Shown: in pieces, positions 53,209-61,800 of the stretch | How positions within the stretch are numbered: the first letter of the stretch is position 1 | How the letters are laid out: the number at the start of each line of letters is the position of its first letter | Source of the DNA: Glaciecola sp034112105 | GTDB taxonomy: Bacteria; Pseudomonadota; Gammaproteobacteria; Enterobacterales; Alteromonadaceae | Assembly (NCBI GenBank): GCA_034112105.1 | Contig: JAWUVZ010000129.1 | Location: 1 to 64,000, forward strand | Reading direction: 5' to 3' | Length of the DNA stretch: 64,000 nucleotides | Made by a program: the position numbers and the translations under genes | The notes under the pieces: generated by a model | Databases searched by the model: none | Told to the model about the DNA's origin: nothing | Seen by the model: the letters and a program-made list of their open reading frames with translations, nothing else

Positions 53209-53961
53209 TTAGCTATGACCTTGCAAATAAGCTTCTAGGTCGTCACTTCCACCGATACGCTTGCCGCCAATGAATACTTGTGGAACGGTATCATGACCGG
53301 ACACTGCTTTTAATGAGGCTAAGGTAGCTTGTGTACCTAAAATAATTTCTTCATATTCATAACCAGCGCTTTTAAGCAGCATTTTAGCTTTCTCACAGAA
53401 CGGACAGTTGGGTTTGGTAAATAACGACACATCCTCTGGTGCTTTAGCTTCAGGAGCTAAATAAGCAAGCATCGTATCGGCGTCAGACACTTCAAACGGG
53501 TCACCTTGCTTGTTAGGTTCAATGAACATTTTTTCTACTACGCCATCGTTTACTAACATGGAATAACGCCAGCTTCTTTTGCCAAAACCAATATCGCTTT
53601 TATCCACAAGCATTCCCATACCTGCAGTAAATTCGCCATTACCATCAGGTATAACCGTAATATTTCCAGCTTCTTGGTCAGCCAACCATGCATTCATAAC
53701 AAATGTGTCATTAACTGACATACAGCAAACTTCATCAACACCTAATTTCTTAAAAGTGCTTGCTAATTGATTATAACGCGGTAAATGAGTGGACGAGCAT
53801 GTCGGAGTAAACGCACCAGGAAGCGAAAATAATATAACCTTTTTACCTGCAAAGATTTTTTGTGACGACATTTTTTCCCAGTCATCACCACTTCTTACTG
53901 GCCAAGTAACGTCAGGGACTTGCTTGCCTTCTTGATTTGGTAAACTTGTTGGTTGAGCCAT
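53209..53961 (-). CDS. Peroxiredoxin 5-glutaredoxin fusion
   Basis: A 250-residue hybrid peroxidase. The N-terminal Prx5-type domain (1-160) has the peroxidatic Cys in LPGAFTPTCSSTHLPRY; the C-terminal glutaredoxin domain (about 175-250) has CPFC in KPNCPFCEKAKMLL and TVPQVFIGGKRIGGSDDLEAYL. Such fusions (as in Haemophilus and Chromatium) reduce peroxides directly with glutathione, without a separate glutaredoxin. Single-gene unit with own terminator. Confidence 0.95.
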   Translation of the reverse strand: MAQPTSLPNQEGKQVPDVTWPVRSGDDWEKMSSQKIFAGKKVILFSLPGAFTPTCSSTHLPRYNQLASTFKKLGVDEVCCMSVNDTFVMNAWLADQEAGNITVIPDGNGEFTAGMGMLVDKSDIGFGKRSWRYSMLVNDGVVEKMFIEPNKQGDPFEVSDADTMLAYLAPEAKAPEDVSLFTKPNCPFCEKAKMLLKSAGYEYEEIILGTQATLASLKAVSGHDTVPQVFIGGKRIGGSDDLEAYLQGHS

Positions 53962-54120
53962 TTTATTCCTCGATTTAAGGTATTGAGTTATATGCGTAAA
54001 TATTAATAGATATTCGCAAAAATACCAGTAAAGGAGTAACTTTTAACGAATAAATATTGCAAAGGAAATTTTAATGCTTCCCAGCTTATTAATTTTAAAA
54101 CCAATCAAAAGGGATAAATT

Positions 54121-54801
54121 ATGATAATTTTAGTTGGTGGTGAGAAAGGTGGTAGTGGTAAAAGCTGTATAGCGCAGAATTTAGCTACTTATCTGGCAAT
54201 AGACAAAATGGCAACGATATTACTGGTTGATTGTGATATTCAAGGAACGACTGCCGATTGGATAAAATTACGAAACAACAACCTCGGCGCTTTACCAATT
54301 GATTGTGTGCAACTTAATGGCAAAATCCGCAATCATTTACTTGGCTACAACAGCCAATACGAATATGTGATTGTCGATTGTGGTGCACAAGACTTATTAG
54401 CCCTGCGTTCAACTTTATCTACCGCTGACGTGGCTCTTTTACCCATGCGCCCAAAACGTCGAGATTTAAAAACACTTCTGCATTTAGATGAGTTGGTCAA
54501 TAGTTGCAAAATGGTCAATCCGGAATTAGCAGCCCATATTGTGTTTACCCAATGTCCGTCTCAGCCGAATCAACAATCCCGTGTTAACGATGCAAAGCAA
54601 ACAGCAAGTTTATATGATATTCCTATTGCCACAGCAATTTTACATGAGCGTCATATTTATGATGATAGCGAGGAATCAGGCTTATCAGTAATCGAGGTTG
54701 AACCAAAGGGTAAGGCCGCAGACGAACTGCGTTCTTTATTTTCGTCTGTACTGAAGTCTAACAATACACAATCACCTGAACTCAGCATTCATTACGCATA
54801 A
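54121..54801 (+). CDS. ParA-family ATPase, orphan
   Basis: A 226-residue ParA/MinD-type ATPase without N-terminal DNA-binding domain. Deviant Walker A is GGEKGGSGKSCIA (residues 6-18) with the signature Lys; VDCDIQGTTADW and VIVDCGAQDLLALR are the Walker A' and B regions. No ParB-like, centromere-like or partner gene is adjacent; it converges with prsR. Relatives position proteins, plasmids or secretion machines. Not a chromosomal ParA by context. Confidence 0.88.
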   Translation: MIILVGGEKGGSGKSCIAQNLATYLAIDKMATILLVDCDIQGTTADWIKLRNNNLGALPIDCVQLNGKIRNHLLGYNSQYEYVIVDCGAQDLLALRSTLSTADVALLPMRPKRRDLKTLLHLDELVNSCKMVNPELAAHIVFTQCPSQPNQQSRVNDAKQTASLYDIPIATAILHERHIYDDSEESGLSVIEVEPKGKAADELRSLFSSVLKSNNTQSPELSIHYA

Positions 54802-54902
54802 TGCCTTGAAAGCGTTCGTCATATTCATCATGTATAGAGCATTAAACACGGGCCTACTTGAACAAACGTACATACCATTCTCAAATAGAACAGATAGTGA
54901 CG

Positions 54903-56267
54903 CTAATTCTGTGTATTGGCCTTTAAGTCTTCCAAGTGATATCTTTCAATCAACGAATAAAGAGTGGGTCGTGTTATTCCTAGTAACTCGGCAGTTCTAG
55001 ACATATTTTGTTCCGACTGATGGTAAGCTCGTCGGATCGCTTTACTTTCAGCTAGTTCGCGCACTTCACGCAAATTGAGCACCAAAGGTTGTGTGTCTTT
55101 TACCTTTGCAATAAGACCAAGATCATCAGCATTAATTACGCTACCTTCAGCCAACACGACTGCTGATTTTAATTTGTTTTGTAGCTCTCTAATATTCCCA
55201 GGCCAAGAATGACCTAACATGGCCTCTATGGCCTCATCACTAAAACCTGTCGTTTTTGTACCATATTCGTCTTTATATTGATTCAAGAAGATTCTAGCTA
55301 ACAACACCACATCATCATCACGATCACGTAATGGTGGGATTGAAATAATAATCTCACCGACTCTATAAAACAAATCCTCGCGGAAAGACTCTTCTTTTAC
55401 CATACTTTGTAAATCACGATGGGTTGCACAAAGAACGCGGATATCAACGGGAATTTCGCTTCTCCCGCCCACTCGCTCTATTACACGCTCCTGCAAAAAT
55501 CGCAACATTTTGGCCTGCAAGCCTAAAGGCATATCACCACTTTCATCTAAAAATATGGTTCCCCCTTGGGCCGTTTCAATCTTACCTAAAGTGGTTTTAT
55601 TGGCTCCAGTAAAAGCACCTTTCTCGTATCCAAACAACTCACTCTCAAGTAAATTTTCAGGAATTGATGCACAGTTGATGGCAACAAAAGGTTTTGTTTT
55701 GCGATTACTGTGCTCATGGATGCTTCTAGCAAATACTTCCTTCCCAGTCCCACTTTCGCCTAACAACAGCGTAGTAATATCAGTCAGTGCTATTTTCTCA
55801 GCCTTGCGGCTTATGGCTTGAATTGCCTCGCTATTACCGATAATGCGTCCCATAGATGGGATAGACAGCGTTAGTAGTCGATTTTCATTCTCTAACTCAG
55901 CTAAGTTTAACGCACGCTTGATGAGGATATTAATAGTGTCAGAATCAATGGGTTTTTGATAAAAATCGTAGGCTCCCATATTAATAGCTTTTAGCGCATT
56001 TTCTTTTTCATTATTACCCGTCACTACAATCACTTTTGTGCGTGGCATCAAGGTCATAATTTCTTGTAAGGCTTTTAAACCCTCTGAGGCATTAGCAGGG
56101 TCCGGTGGTAGTCCTAAATCGAGTGTAACAACCGTTGGTTCAAATCGTCTAAGTTGAGCGATTGCCGAACTGCGGTCTGCCGCAAAAACGGTATCAAATT
56201 CAGATAATGCCCATTTCAGTTGTTTTTGAATACCTAAGTCATCATCTACTACTAATACTTTGTCCAT
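54903..56267 (-). CDS. prsR: PrsR-type sigma-54 response regulator (PEP-CTERM system)
   Basis: A 454-residue NtrC-type activator: receiver domain (1-120, acidic DDD near residue 8-10 and phospho-Asp in TLDLGLPPDP), AAA+ sigma-54 domain with Walker A GESGTGKE, GYEKGAFTGANK loop and GRSEIPVDIRVLCATHRDL, and a Fis-type HTH at the end (SRTAELLGITRPTLYSLIERY). The receiver and spacing match the PEP-CTERM-box regulator PrsR. Located 14 bp after prsK. It should activate sigma-54 promoters when phosphorylated by PrsK. Confidence 0.88.
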   Translation of the reverse strand: MDKVLVVDDDLGIQKQLKWALSEFDTVFAADRSSAIAQLRRFEPTVVTLDLGLPPDPANASEGLKALQEIMTLMPRTKVIVVTGNNEKENALKAINMGAYDFYQKPIDSDTINILIKRALNLAELENENRLLTLSIPSMGRIIGNSEAIQAISRKAEKIALTDITTLLLGESGTGKEVFARSIHEHSNRKTKPFVAINCASIPENLLESELFGYEKGAFTGANKTTLGKIETAQGGTIFLDESGDMPLGLQAKMLRFLQERVIERVGGRSEIPVDIRVLCATHRDLQSMVKEESFREDLFYRVGEIIISIPPLRDRDDDVVLLARIFLNQYKDEYGTKTTGFSDEAIEAMLGHSWPGNIRELQNKLKSAVVLAEGSVINADDLGLIAKVKDTQPLVLNLREVRELAESKAIRRAYHQSEQNMSRTAELLGITRPTLYSLIERYHLEDLKANTQN

Positions 56268-56281
56268 CCTAACCCCTAGTG

Positions 56282-58318
56282 TTATTCCATCACAGGTATA
56301 CTTAATGTAAATACCGTTCCTTGACCAACTTTACTATCAACAGTAATTATACCGCCAATCTCTTCAATATAATGCTTGGCATCATATGCACCAATGCCCA
56401 TTCCTGCATTACCTTTTGTGGTATCAAAAGGTTTAAATAAACGGGTTTCAATAAACTGTGCAGACATTCCCTCGCCTGTATCCATAACTTTAACAACAAT
56501 ATAGTCCTGAGCATTCTCATCAAACCTTGATGCATTAATAACAACTTTACCGATATCCTCAGTTGCCTGTTGTGCGTTGCTAATTAGATGATACATGACA
56601 TTAGCAAATTTTTCGGCATCTATTTTCACTAATAGCGAAGACTCACAATCTAACAGTGGCAGGGGCATAAACCCTTGGCAACGTTGCTTGACCACATGCT
56701 GTAAAATAGAACCAATGTCGGCTTGAAGTTGATGCTGTCTTTGATTCGTTTTCTTCTCGGTTAACTGCTTAAGCATATTATCCATTCTGCTTTTGGTGTG
56801 CTCAAGTGTCTCAAATGTATCATCTATAAATTCAGGGTTAGACTTATGCTGTTTCGCATTAGCTAGTATTAGGTCAATTTGGGCCATGACATTTTTTAAA
56901 TCATGTAATACAAAGGCTGACATGCGACTAAAAGCCGCAAATTGAGCATTTTGAGCCAATAAGTTGGCTCCTTCAAACTGAAAAATATAGTTAGAGACTT
57001 GTGCTGTCACGGCATTAATATAGTCTCGAAATTCCCAGTTCAATGCCTTTACATTTTCGCTATTTGCATCAAGCAGCACCATTCCCCAAAGTTTTTCCTG
57101 TCTAAAAATGGGGACTATAAGCTGATAATCAAACGAGTCCATAAAATAGGGTTTACCGCTGAGTTCTTCATATTGATGAGGTTTAACACGTAACTCTCCA
57201 ATATCAATGATCCATGTTTTCAGCTCAAAAAAGGATTGCAACATTTGTATTTTAGCTACGTCATAGTTACGACTGTCCCCGCCATTGATCTTCGCTACTT
57301 GTTGCCAACCATTTTTATTTAATTTAAGTAGGACGCCGCCTTCATACGCAACCGCCTGAAGCATGCCGCTAAGAGATGTTTGATAAACTTCATTCAAGCT
57401 TTCTTGCTGTTCACTTAAAATCGCTGTTAGTTTCACCCATTCCACCCGATAGTCAAACTGATTGGCATAGAAATGTTTAGTAATAAATACTTTAATTTTA
57501 GTGCGAAAATTATCTGAGAGAAATAAGGTTAGTAACAAAGTTAGGGATGCGCCAATAAGCACAAGCTGTAGAGGGTAACTCCACGAGCCACCCAAAAACT
57601 TTACCAAATAGCCGACTAGAGCCATCAAGAATAAGTAACCACCTGCAACCAGCAATAGTGTGCTATGTAGCACCACGTCTCGGCTTACAAAAATAGCGAC
57701 CCCCCAATAACTAATACGCCGAATCGCAAGAATCAAAAATGGTAACAGTGCGACAAAGATATAACCTCGCACAAACACATAATTTTCACCAATTTGATTA
57801 ATCATGGTCGCATTGGCATAGGTAACAAAATCAAATAAACTCAACCCACCCAAAAACAATACCAACGGTTTATATGCCCACTTTTGTTCACCCGCCTGCC
57901 GGTAAACCAATTCCAATATGATAAGCATTTGCAAAGCAATTAAGGTATGCAGCGAATATTGCCATAAATAAGGCAACGCCGACGTTGCACCAGTAATGAT
58001 GGCCACTGTAGGTAAGACTAAAAAGGATAGTGTGATTGGTCGAAAAAATATTTCTTTGAATGAGCTAAAATCGGAGCGCAAACAAGCGGCGAGAAACAAC
58101 ACCCAAACCCACTGACGAATAGCGTCAGCAACAAAAAAATGACTGATATGTGCTTGCCAGCCCAGTAAACGAATATTGCTCACTGCCCACAAACAAGTCG
58201 TGAGCGTGGCGGCCACTAGAAGGTATTTCCCGATACCAGCTGTACGTCCTGTAAAAAGCAATAATAGCAGCGCAAAATAGCCTAGCGTTGCGATTGCGTA
58301 TCCTAAGTCGGCGAACAT
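56282..58318 (-). CDS. prsK: PrsK-type sensor histidine kinase (PEP-CTERM system)
   Basis: A 678-residue membrane kinase: an N-terminal block of about eight to nine hydrophobic spans (residues 1-265), a GAF-like domain (about 300-440), the H-box FVLHDLKNVMAQIDLIL (near 473) and a C-terminal HATPase domain with NAQQATED (N box), DTGEGMSAQFIE and GNAGMGIGAYDAKHYIEEIGG. This layout and HDLKN motif are typical of PrsK, which partners PrsR in exopolysaccharide/exosortase organisms. Its ATG overlaps the KAS III stop (TAATG). Confidence 0.88.
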   Translation of the reverse strand: MFADLGYAIATLGYFALLLLLFTGRTAGIGKYLLVAATLTTCLWAVSNIRLLGWQAHISHFFVADAIRQWVWVLFLAACLRSDFSSFKEIFFRPITLSFLVLPTVAIITGATSALPYLWQYSLHTLIALQMLIILELVYRQAGEQKWAYKPLVLFLGGLSLFDFVTYANATMINQIGENYVFVRGYIFVALLPFLILAIRRISYWGVAIFVSRDVVLHSTLLLVAGGYLFLMALVGYLVKFLGGSWSYPLQLVLIGASLTLLLTLFLSDNFRTKIKVFITKHFYANQFDYRVEWVKLTAILSEQQESLNEVYQTSLSGMLQAVAYEGGVLLKLNKNGWQQVAKINGGDSRNYDVAKIQMLQSFFELKTWIIDIGELRVKPHQYEELSGKPYFMDSFDYQLIVPIFRQEKLWGMVLLDANSENVKALNWEFRDYINAVTAQVSNYIFQFEGANLLAQNAQFAAFSRMSAFVLHDLKNVMAQIDLILANAKQHKSNPEFIDDTFETLEHTKSRMDNMLKQLTEKKTNQRQHQLQADIGSILQHVVKQRCQGFMPLPLLDCESSLLVKIDAEKFANVMYHLISNAQQATEDIGKVVINASRFDENAQDYIVVKVMDTGEGMSAQFIETRLFKPFDTTKGNAGMGIGAYDAKHYIEEIGGIITVDSKVGQGTVFTLSIPVME

Positions 58319-59442
58319 TAACGTTTTTCAACTAATAGGCTACCAATTGAATAGCCAGCACCAAAAGAACAAAGAATACCGTAGTCGCCTTTGACTAAGT
58401 CTTTATTGTAAAGATTGAACGCAATAACAGAGCCTGCAGAAGCAGTATTGGCATAACGGTCGAGTACGATCGGTGCCTCTTCAAGCGTTGCTTCCCTACC
58501 CAATAAACGCTTACTAATAAGCGTGTTCATATTGATGTTGGCTTGATGCAACCACCAGCGCGTTATGTCTTTAGGCGTCAGGTCATGTTTAGCCAAATGC
58601 TCCCTAATATGCTCAGCAGCTAATGGACAAACATCTTTAAAGACTTTACGACCTTCCTGATGAAATAACTTATCAGCACCATAAGGGTCGGTATCATTTG
58701 CTCGGTTCAAATAACCATGATTTGATCGAATATTACTAGAAAATTGGGTAAACGCTTTTGTCGACATCACATTAAAAGCGTTATCACTTGTCACTGTATC
58801 CTCTGCTTCTAAAATAATTGCAGTGGCGACATCACCAAAAATAAAATGGCTGTCACGATCAGTATAGTTGATTTGAGGTGACACCAATTCAGGATTAATC
58901 ACCAACACCGTTTTAGCCGTTTCAGCCTTTATCATTTCGTAAGCGCGATGCATGCCAAAAGTTGCCGCCGAGCAGGCTACTAGCATGTCAAAACCAAAGC
59001 CTTTGATACCTAATTCCGACTGCACTTCAATAGCAATTGCAGGATATGAACGTTGCAAGTATGCACAAGACACAATAACGACATCAATGTCCTCTGCTGT
59101 TTTATTGGCAGCTTTCATCGCGTTTCTGGCTGCCTCAACCGCAATTTCTGCCTGATTTGAAATTTGGTCGTCGCTACGCTCCGCAATAACTGGGCGCATA
59201 CGATTAATATCAAGCACACCTTCTTTTTCATAAATATAACGATTTTTAATGCCAGACGCCTTTTCAACAAATTGAGCGCTTGAATGCGGCTTTTCAGCAA
59301 TCTCGCCGGCTGCTATTTTGTCGGCATTTTCTGCATTAAACTTATCTGCATAATCGTTATAACTATCGATAAGTTCTTCATTAGTAATGCTGTGCTTGGG
59401 TGTCCACAATCCGGTACCGCTCATAACCACTTGTTGTGTCAT
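58318..59442 (-). CDS. Beta-ketoacyl-ACP synthase III-type thiolase-fold enzyme
   Basis: A 374-residue KAS III/FabH-fold condensing enzyme with the catalytic triad Cys in MLVACSAATFG, His in RWWLHQANINMN and Asn in RYANTASAGSVIA. It is longer than housekeeping FabH (about 320), with an insertion near residues 35-60 (KFNAENADKIAAGEIAEKP), so it belongs to a divergent KAS III subgroup seen in marine gammaproteobacteria. Its acyl substrate is unknown. It is first in an operon with prsK and prsR, coupled to prsK by TAATG, which links a lipid or acyl-condensation step to an exopolysaccharide-type two-component system. Confidence 0.88.
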   Translation of the reverse strand: MTQQVVMSGTGLWTPKHSITNEELIDSYNDYADKFNAENADKIAAGEIAEKPHSSAQFVEKASGIKNRYIYEKEGVLDINRMRPVIAERSDDQISNQAEIAVEAARNAMKAANKTAEDIDVVIVSCAYLQRSYPAIAIEVQSELGIKGFGFDMLVACSAATFGMHRAYEMIKAETAKTVLVINPELVSPQINYTDRDSHFIFGDVATAIILEAEDTVTSDNAFNVMSTKAFTQFSSNIRSNHGYLNRANDTDPYGADKLFHQEGRKVFKDVCPLAAEHIREHLAKHDLTPKDITRWWLHQANINMNTLISKRLLGREATLEEAPIVLDRYANTASAGSVIAFNLYNKDLVKGDYGILCSFGAGYSIGSLLVEKR

Positions 59443-59451
59443 CTGTCCTGC

Positions 59452-59481
59452 CTTTTATTTTTTGCGCTTTTATTTTTTGCA
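59452..59481 (-). repeat. 15-bp tandem direct repeat in the KAS III leader
   Basis: CTTTTATTTTTTGCG (59452-59466) and CTTTTATTTTTTGCA (59467-59481) are adjacent copies differing in the last base, 10 to 39 bp upstream of the KAS III start codon. The duplication changes the leader length and could affect expression. The rest of the 352-bp gap to 59794 holds the terminator and repeats listed next; nothing else was seen. Confidence 0.85.
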
Positions 59482-59718
59482 CAATCTTAGCGCTTTATTC
59501 CATTTGTGTCATTATTGCACAAACCTAACCGAAAACAACGCAAGCATTCACTCAACACACTAACAAAAGCGAAATCTACTACTGAAAAGTGTCAATCACT
59601 AGGATACCTATTGCCAAGCGCCACATGAACGCGCTCGAGGGACTTTTTACGGTGGATTTTGAAGGACAGTTTGCGCTGCAAAAACGAGGAAAGTTGGGCA
59701 CCCAGTCGCAAAAAAAAA

Positions 59719-59742
59719 CGCAACCGTCGTTTAACGGTTGCG
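59719..59742 (-). terminator. Rho-independent terminator of the collagen-like lipoprotein gene
   Basis: Perfect stem CGCAACCGT / ACGGTTGCG with a 6-nt loop and a long T run on the minus strand (A run 59711-59718). Confidence 0.9.
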
Positions 59743-59751
59743 CTTCTTTGA

Positions 59752-59791
59752 GCTTTTAAGCTTTTAAGCCTTTAAGCTTTTAAGCTTTTAA
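59752..59791. repeat. Five tandem 8-bp units GCTTTTAA
   Basis: Units at 59752, 59760, 59768 (GCCTTTAA variant), 59776 and 59784, ending 3 bp from the stop codon of the lipoprotein gene. A simple-sequence tract between stop codon and terminator; it can form AAGCTT-centred self-complementary structures. Confidence 0.9.
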
Positions 59792-59794
59792 TAC

Positions 59795-61621
59795 CTAGTT
59801 TGGTGTCACTTGATAAACACTCACAGTGCCACTAACTTCATTACCTACGACGATTAACGCTTCACCTGTTGCACTAAATTCACCCTCAACAAATATAATA
59901 CTTTCCGGAGCAAGGTCACCAATGACATCATTGGCCGTGCTGCCTTCAGTTAAGTCGCGATTGATTACATAGTCGGCAAAAAATGCATCAAACGGATTCG
60001 TTACGTCATATACAAATATACCGCTCATTCTTTCAGCGCCGATGAAAGCGTAAGTGCGCTCACCAACTTTTCCTACTGTGATAGCTTCAGGCTCAGGGCC
60101 CTTGTTTTCCGAACGCGAATCACCTTCATTTTCGTCATTATTATTGTTGAATTGCGCACCATGCACAGACGCAGTGATACGTTCTAGGTCATCGCCAGAA
60201 TCAAAAACAACCAGACCATTCTGGTCCCAAATAGTAAATGAGCGAGCGCCATATGTGTAAGCAGATTCGTACTCACCATTGCCATCTGCATCACCCAACA
60301 CGCTAGTGACACGTAAGTCATCCAAACGACCGTCCATTTGCAAGGTTTCTAGTGCTGAACCTGCTTGTGCAGTTAAATCTTTTAACTTGACCTCATCTGA
60401 GTAGGCTAAACAACCGTCATCAACGTCATATGACTGCCCCATCGCGGCAGTACATGCGGCTTCGTCAGCAACATCAAAGAAATATTCTCTTGCATCGCCC
60501 TCGTTCGCGGTCACTAAGAAAGTCGCTCCTTTCCACTCATAATTACTAATGCTGTCTGGCATGTATACGCCATTCAAGCCTTCATATTTAGCAAAACTAA
60601 CAGCGCCGTTTTCTTGACCGTCAAAGTTTAGCTCAGACCAATTTTTGCTTCCTAAGCCAATAATTTGTACAGATAAGTCCTCAAGATCCAATATGGCTAA
60701 ACCGTTGTTCTCTTGCAGAGTGATGTAGGCTTTCTCATTTGTTGTTGAAACATATTCTGGCTCAAGATCTTGCGCCACCGTAACGGTGATAGCGTTACCA
60801 TTAATAGTTGCACCTGAGGGGTTAGGGAAATGCATACCTTGCCCTTCTAGCGCCGCCTGGGTTCCATTGAAACTTGTAAACGTGACCATTTCAGCCGTTT
60901 CTTCTGGCTCACCGCTGGCAAGAATATCAATCACTGATAATGTACCTTCAGGGTCAATTGAATAATCGCCATTAGGCTCCCCTTCATTCGCCACAACAAG
61001 CTTTCCACCGTTGGGTGTAAATGCAATAGAGTCTGGCAATGCGCCAACTTCAACACTGTCTAAAAATGCAGGAGCACTATTGTCCAAACCGTTATAAAAA
61101 AGAACAAAACCGTTGTCTGTCTTTGTTGCTGCAGGCACCGCTACTGCTAATAAATCACCAAAGATAGCAATACTTGTAACGTTACCTAGAGGCACAGTTC
61201 CGACTGTTGCAGGTAAGTTAATTGATGACACAACCAAATTAATAAAATTAATCGGGTTGCTTAGTTCTGCAGATGTTATTGAACCCGCAGCAATGATCGC
61301 AATGCTATTGGTGGCTGAATTAGTCGCATAAATAGTTTGCGTTGCTTTGTGGTATTGAACAATTTCAGCGGCACCTTGAGCACCAAGCGATGCTCTAGCA
61401 ACCAAAGACAAAGACACGCCTGTTGAAGCATCTTGTCCGTCTAGGCCATTTTGACCGTTTTGACCGTTTTCACCATTGCCACCATCAATACCTGCATCGC
61501 CTTGGGGTCCTTGAGTACCGGCTTCACCGGCATCTCCATCATCACCGTCTAATCCACATCCTGTCAGTACAAAACCCATAGCTATAGCTAGTAGGCTAAT
61601 CTTCAATTTTGACTGTAACAT
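59795..61621 (-). CDS. Choice-of-anchor I type beta-propeller lipoprotein with collagen-like repeats
   Basis: About 608 residues from the ATG at 61621 (GAGGGAA upstream; the frame opens earlier at a TTG). The lipoprotein signal ends in LTGC. Directly after it lie about 14 Gly-X-Y triplets (GDDGDAGEAGTQGPQGDAG ...), a collagen-like stalk, then a beta-propeller-like domain from about residue 75 to the end (IYATNSATNSIAII, VANEGEPNGDYSIDPEGTL, TANEGDAREYF, ITVGKVGERTYAFIGAERMSGIFVYDV). Relatives are called choice-of-anchor I proteins and sometimes alkaline phosphatase. Probably outer-membrane anchored and surface exposed. A Pho box 145 bp upstream suggests induction by phosphate starvation. No PEP-CTERM sorting signal is present at its C-terminus. 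Confidence 0.85.
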   Translation of the reverse strand: MLQSKLKISLLAIAMGFVLTGCGLDGDDGDAGEAGTQGPQGDAGIDGGNGENGQNGQNGLDGQDASTGVSLSLVARASLGAQGAAEIVQYHKATQTIYATNSATNSIAIIAAGSITSAELSNPINFINLVVSSINLPATVGTVPLGNVTSIAIFGDLLAVAVPAATKTDNGFVLFYNGLDNSAPAFLDSVEVGALPDSIAFTPNGGKLVVANEGEPNGDYSIDPEGTLSVIDILASGEPEETAEMVTFTSFNGTQAALEGQGMHFPNPSGATINGNAITVTVAQDLEPEYVSTTNEKAYITLQENNGLAILDLEDLSVQIIGLGSKNWSELNFDGQENGAVSFAKYEGLNGVYMPDSISNYEWKGATFLVTANEGDAREYFFDVADEAACTAAMGQSYDVDDGCLAYSDEVKLKDLTAQAGSALETLQMDGRLDDLRVTSVLGDADGNGEYESAYTYGARSFTIWDQNGLVVFDSGDDLERITASVHGAQFNNNNDENEGDSRSENKGPEPEAITVGKVGERTYAFIGAERMSGIFVYDVTNPFDAFFADYVINRDLTEGSTANDVIGDLAPESIIFVEGEFSATGEALIVVGNEVSGTVSVYQVTPN

Positions 61622-61765
61622 CTGTTGTTCCCTCAAATTTTTTTATTTTTAAAATAATACCACTAAATAGATTGTCTGTTCAATGACTACCTAGCAGCAT
61701 GATAGTCTTGATCTTGCTAGATTATCTTGGTATCTGGTCTACACTGTTTATCTTGACAAATCATC

Positions 61766-61783
61766 ATGACAGTTTCATGACGG
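61766..61783 (-). promoter_or_regulatory. Pho box upstream of the collagen-like lipoprotein gene
   Basis: Minus strand CCGTCAT-GAAA-CTGTCAT: two PhoB half-sites exactly 11 bp apart, one perfect and one with a single mismatch. GATAAA follows 13 bp further on as a plausible -10 box, the arrangement of PhoB-activated promoters. Confidence 0.75.
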
Positions 61784-61800
61784 CCATATTTTTTACTGAG

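Noticed and set aside
59443..59794. Sigma-54 promoter for the KAS III-prsK-prsR operon
   Set aside because: No GG-N10-GC arrangement close to consensus was found upstream of KAS III.
59795..61621. PEP-CTERM sorting signal on the beta-propeller protein, suggested by nearby prsK/prsR
   Set aside because: C-terminus ends SVYQVTPN with no PEP motif, membrane span or basic tail; the protein has a lipobox instead.
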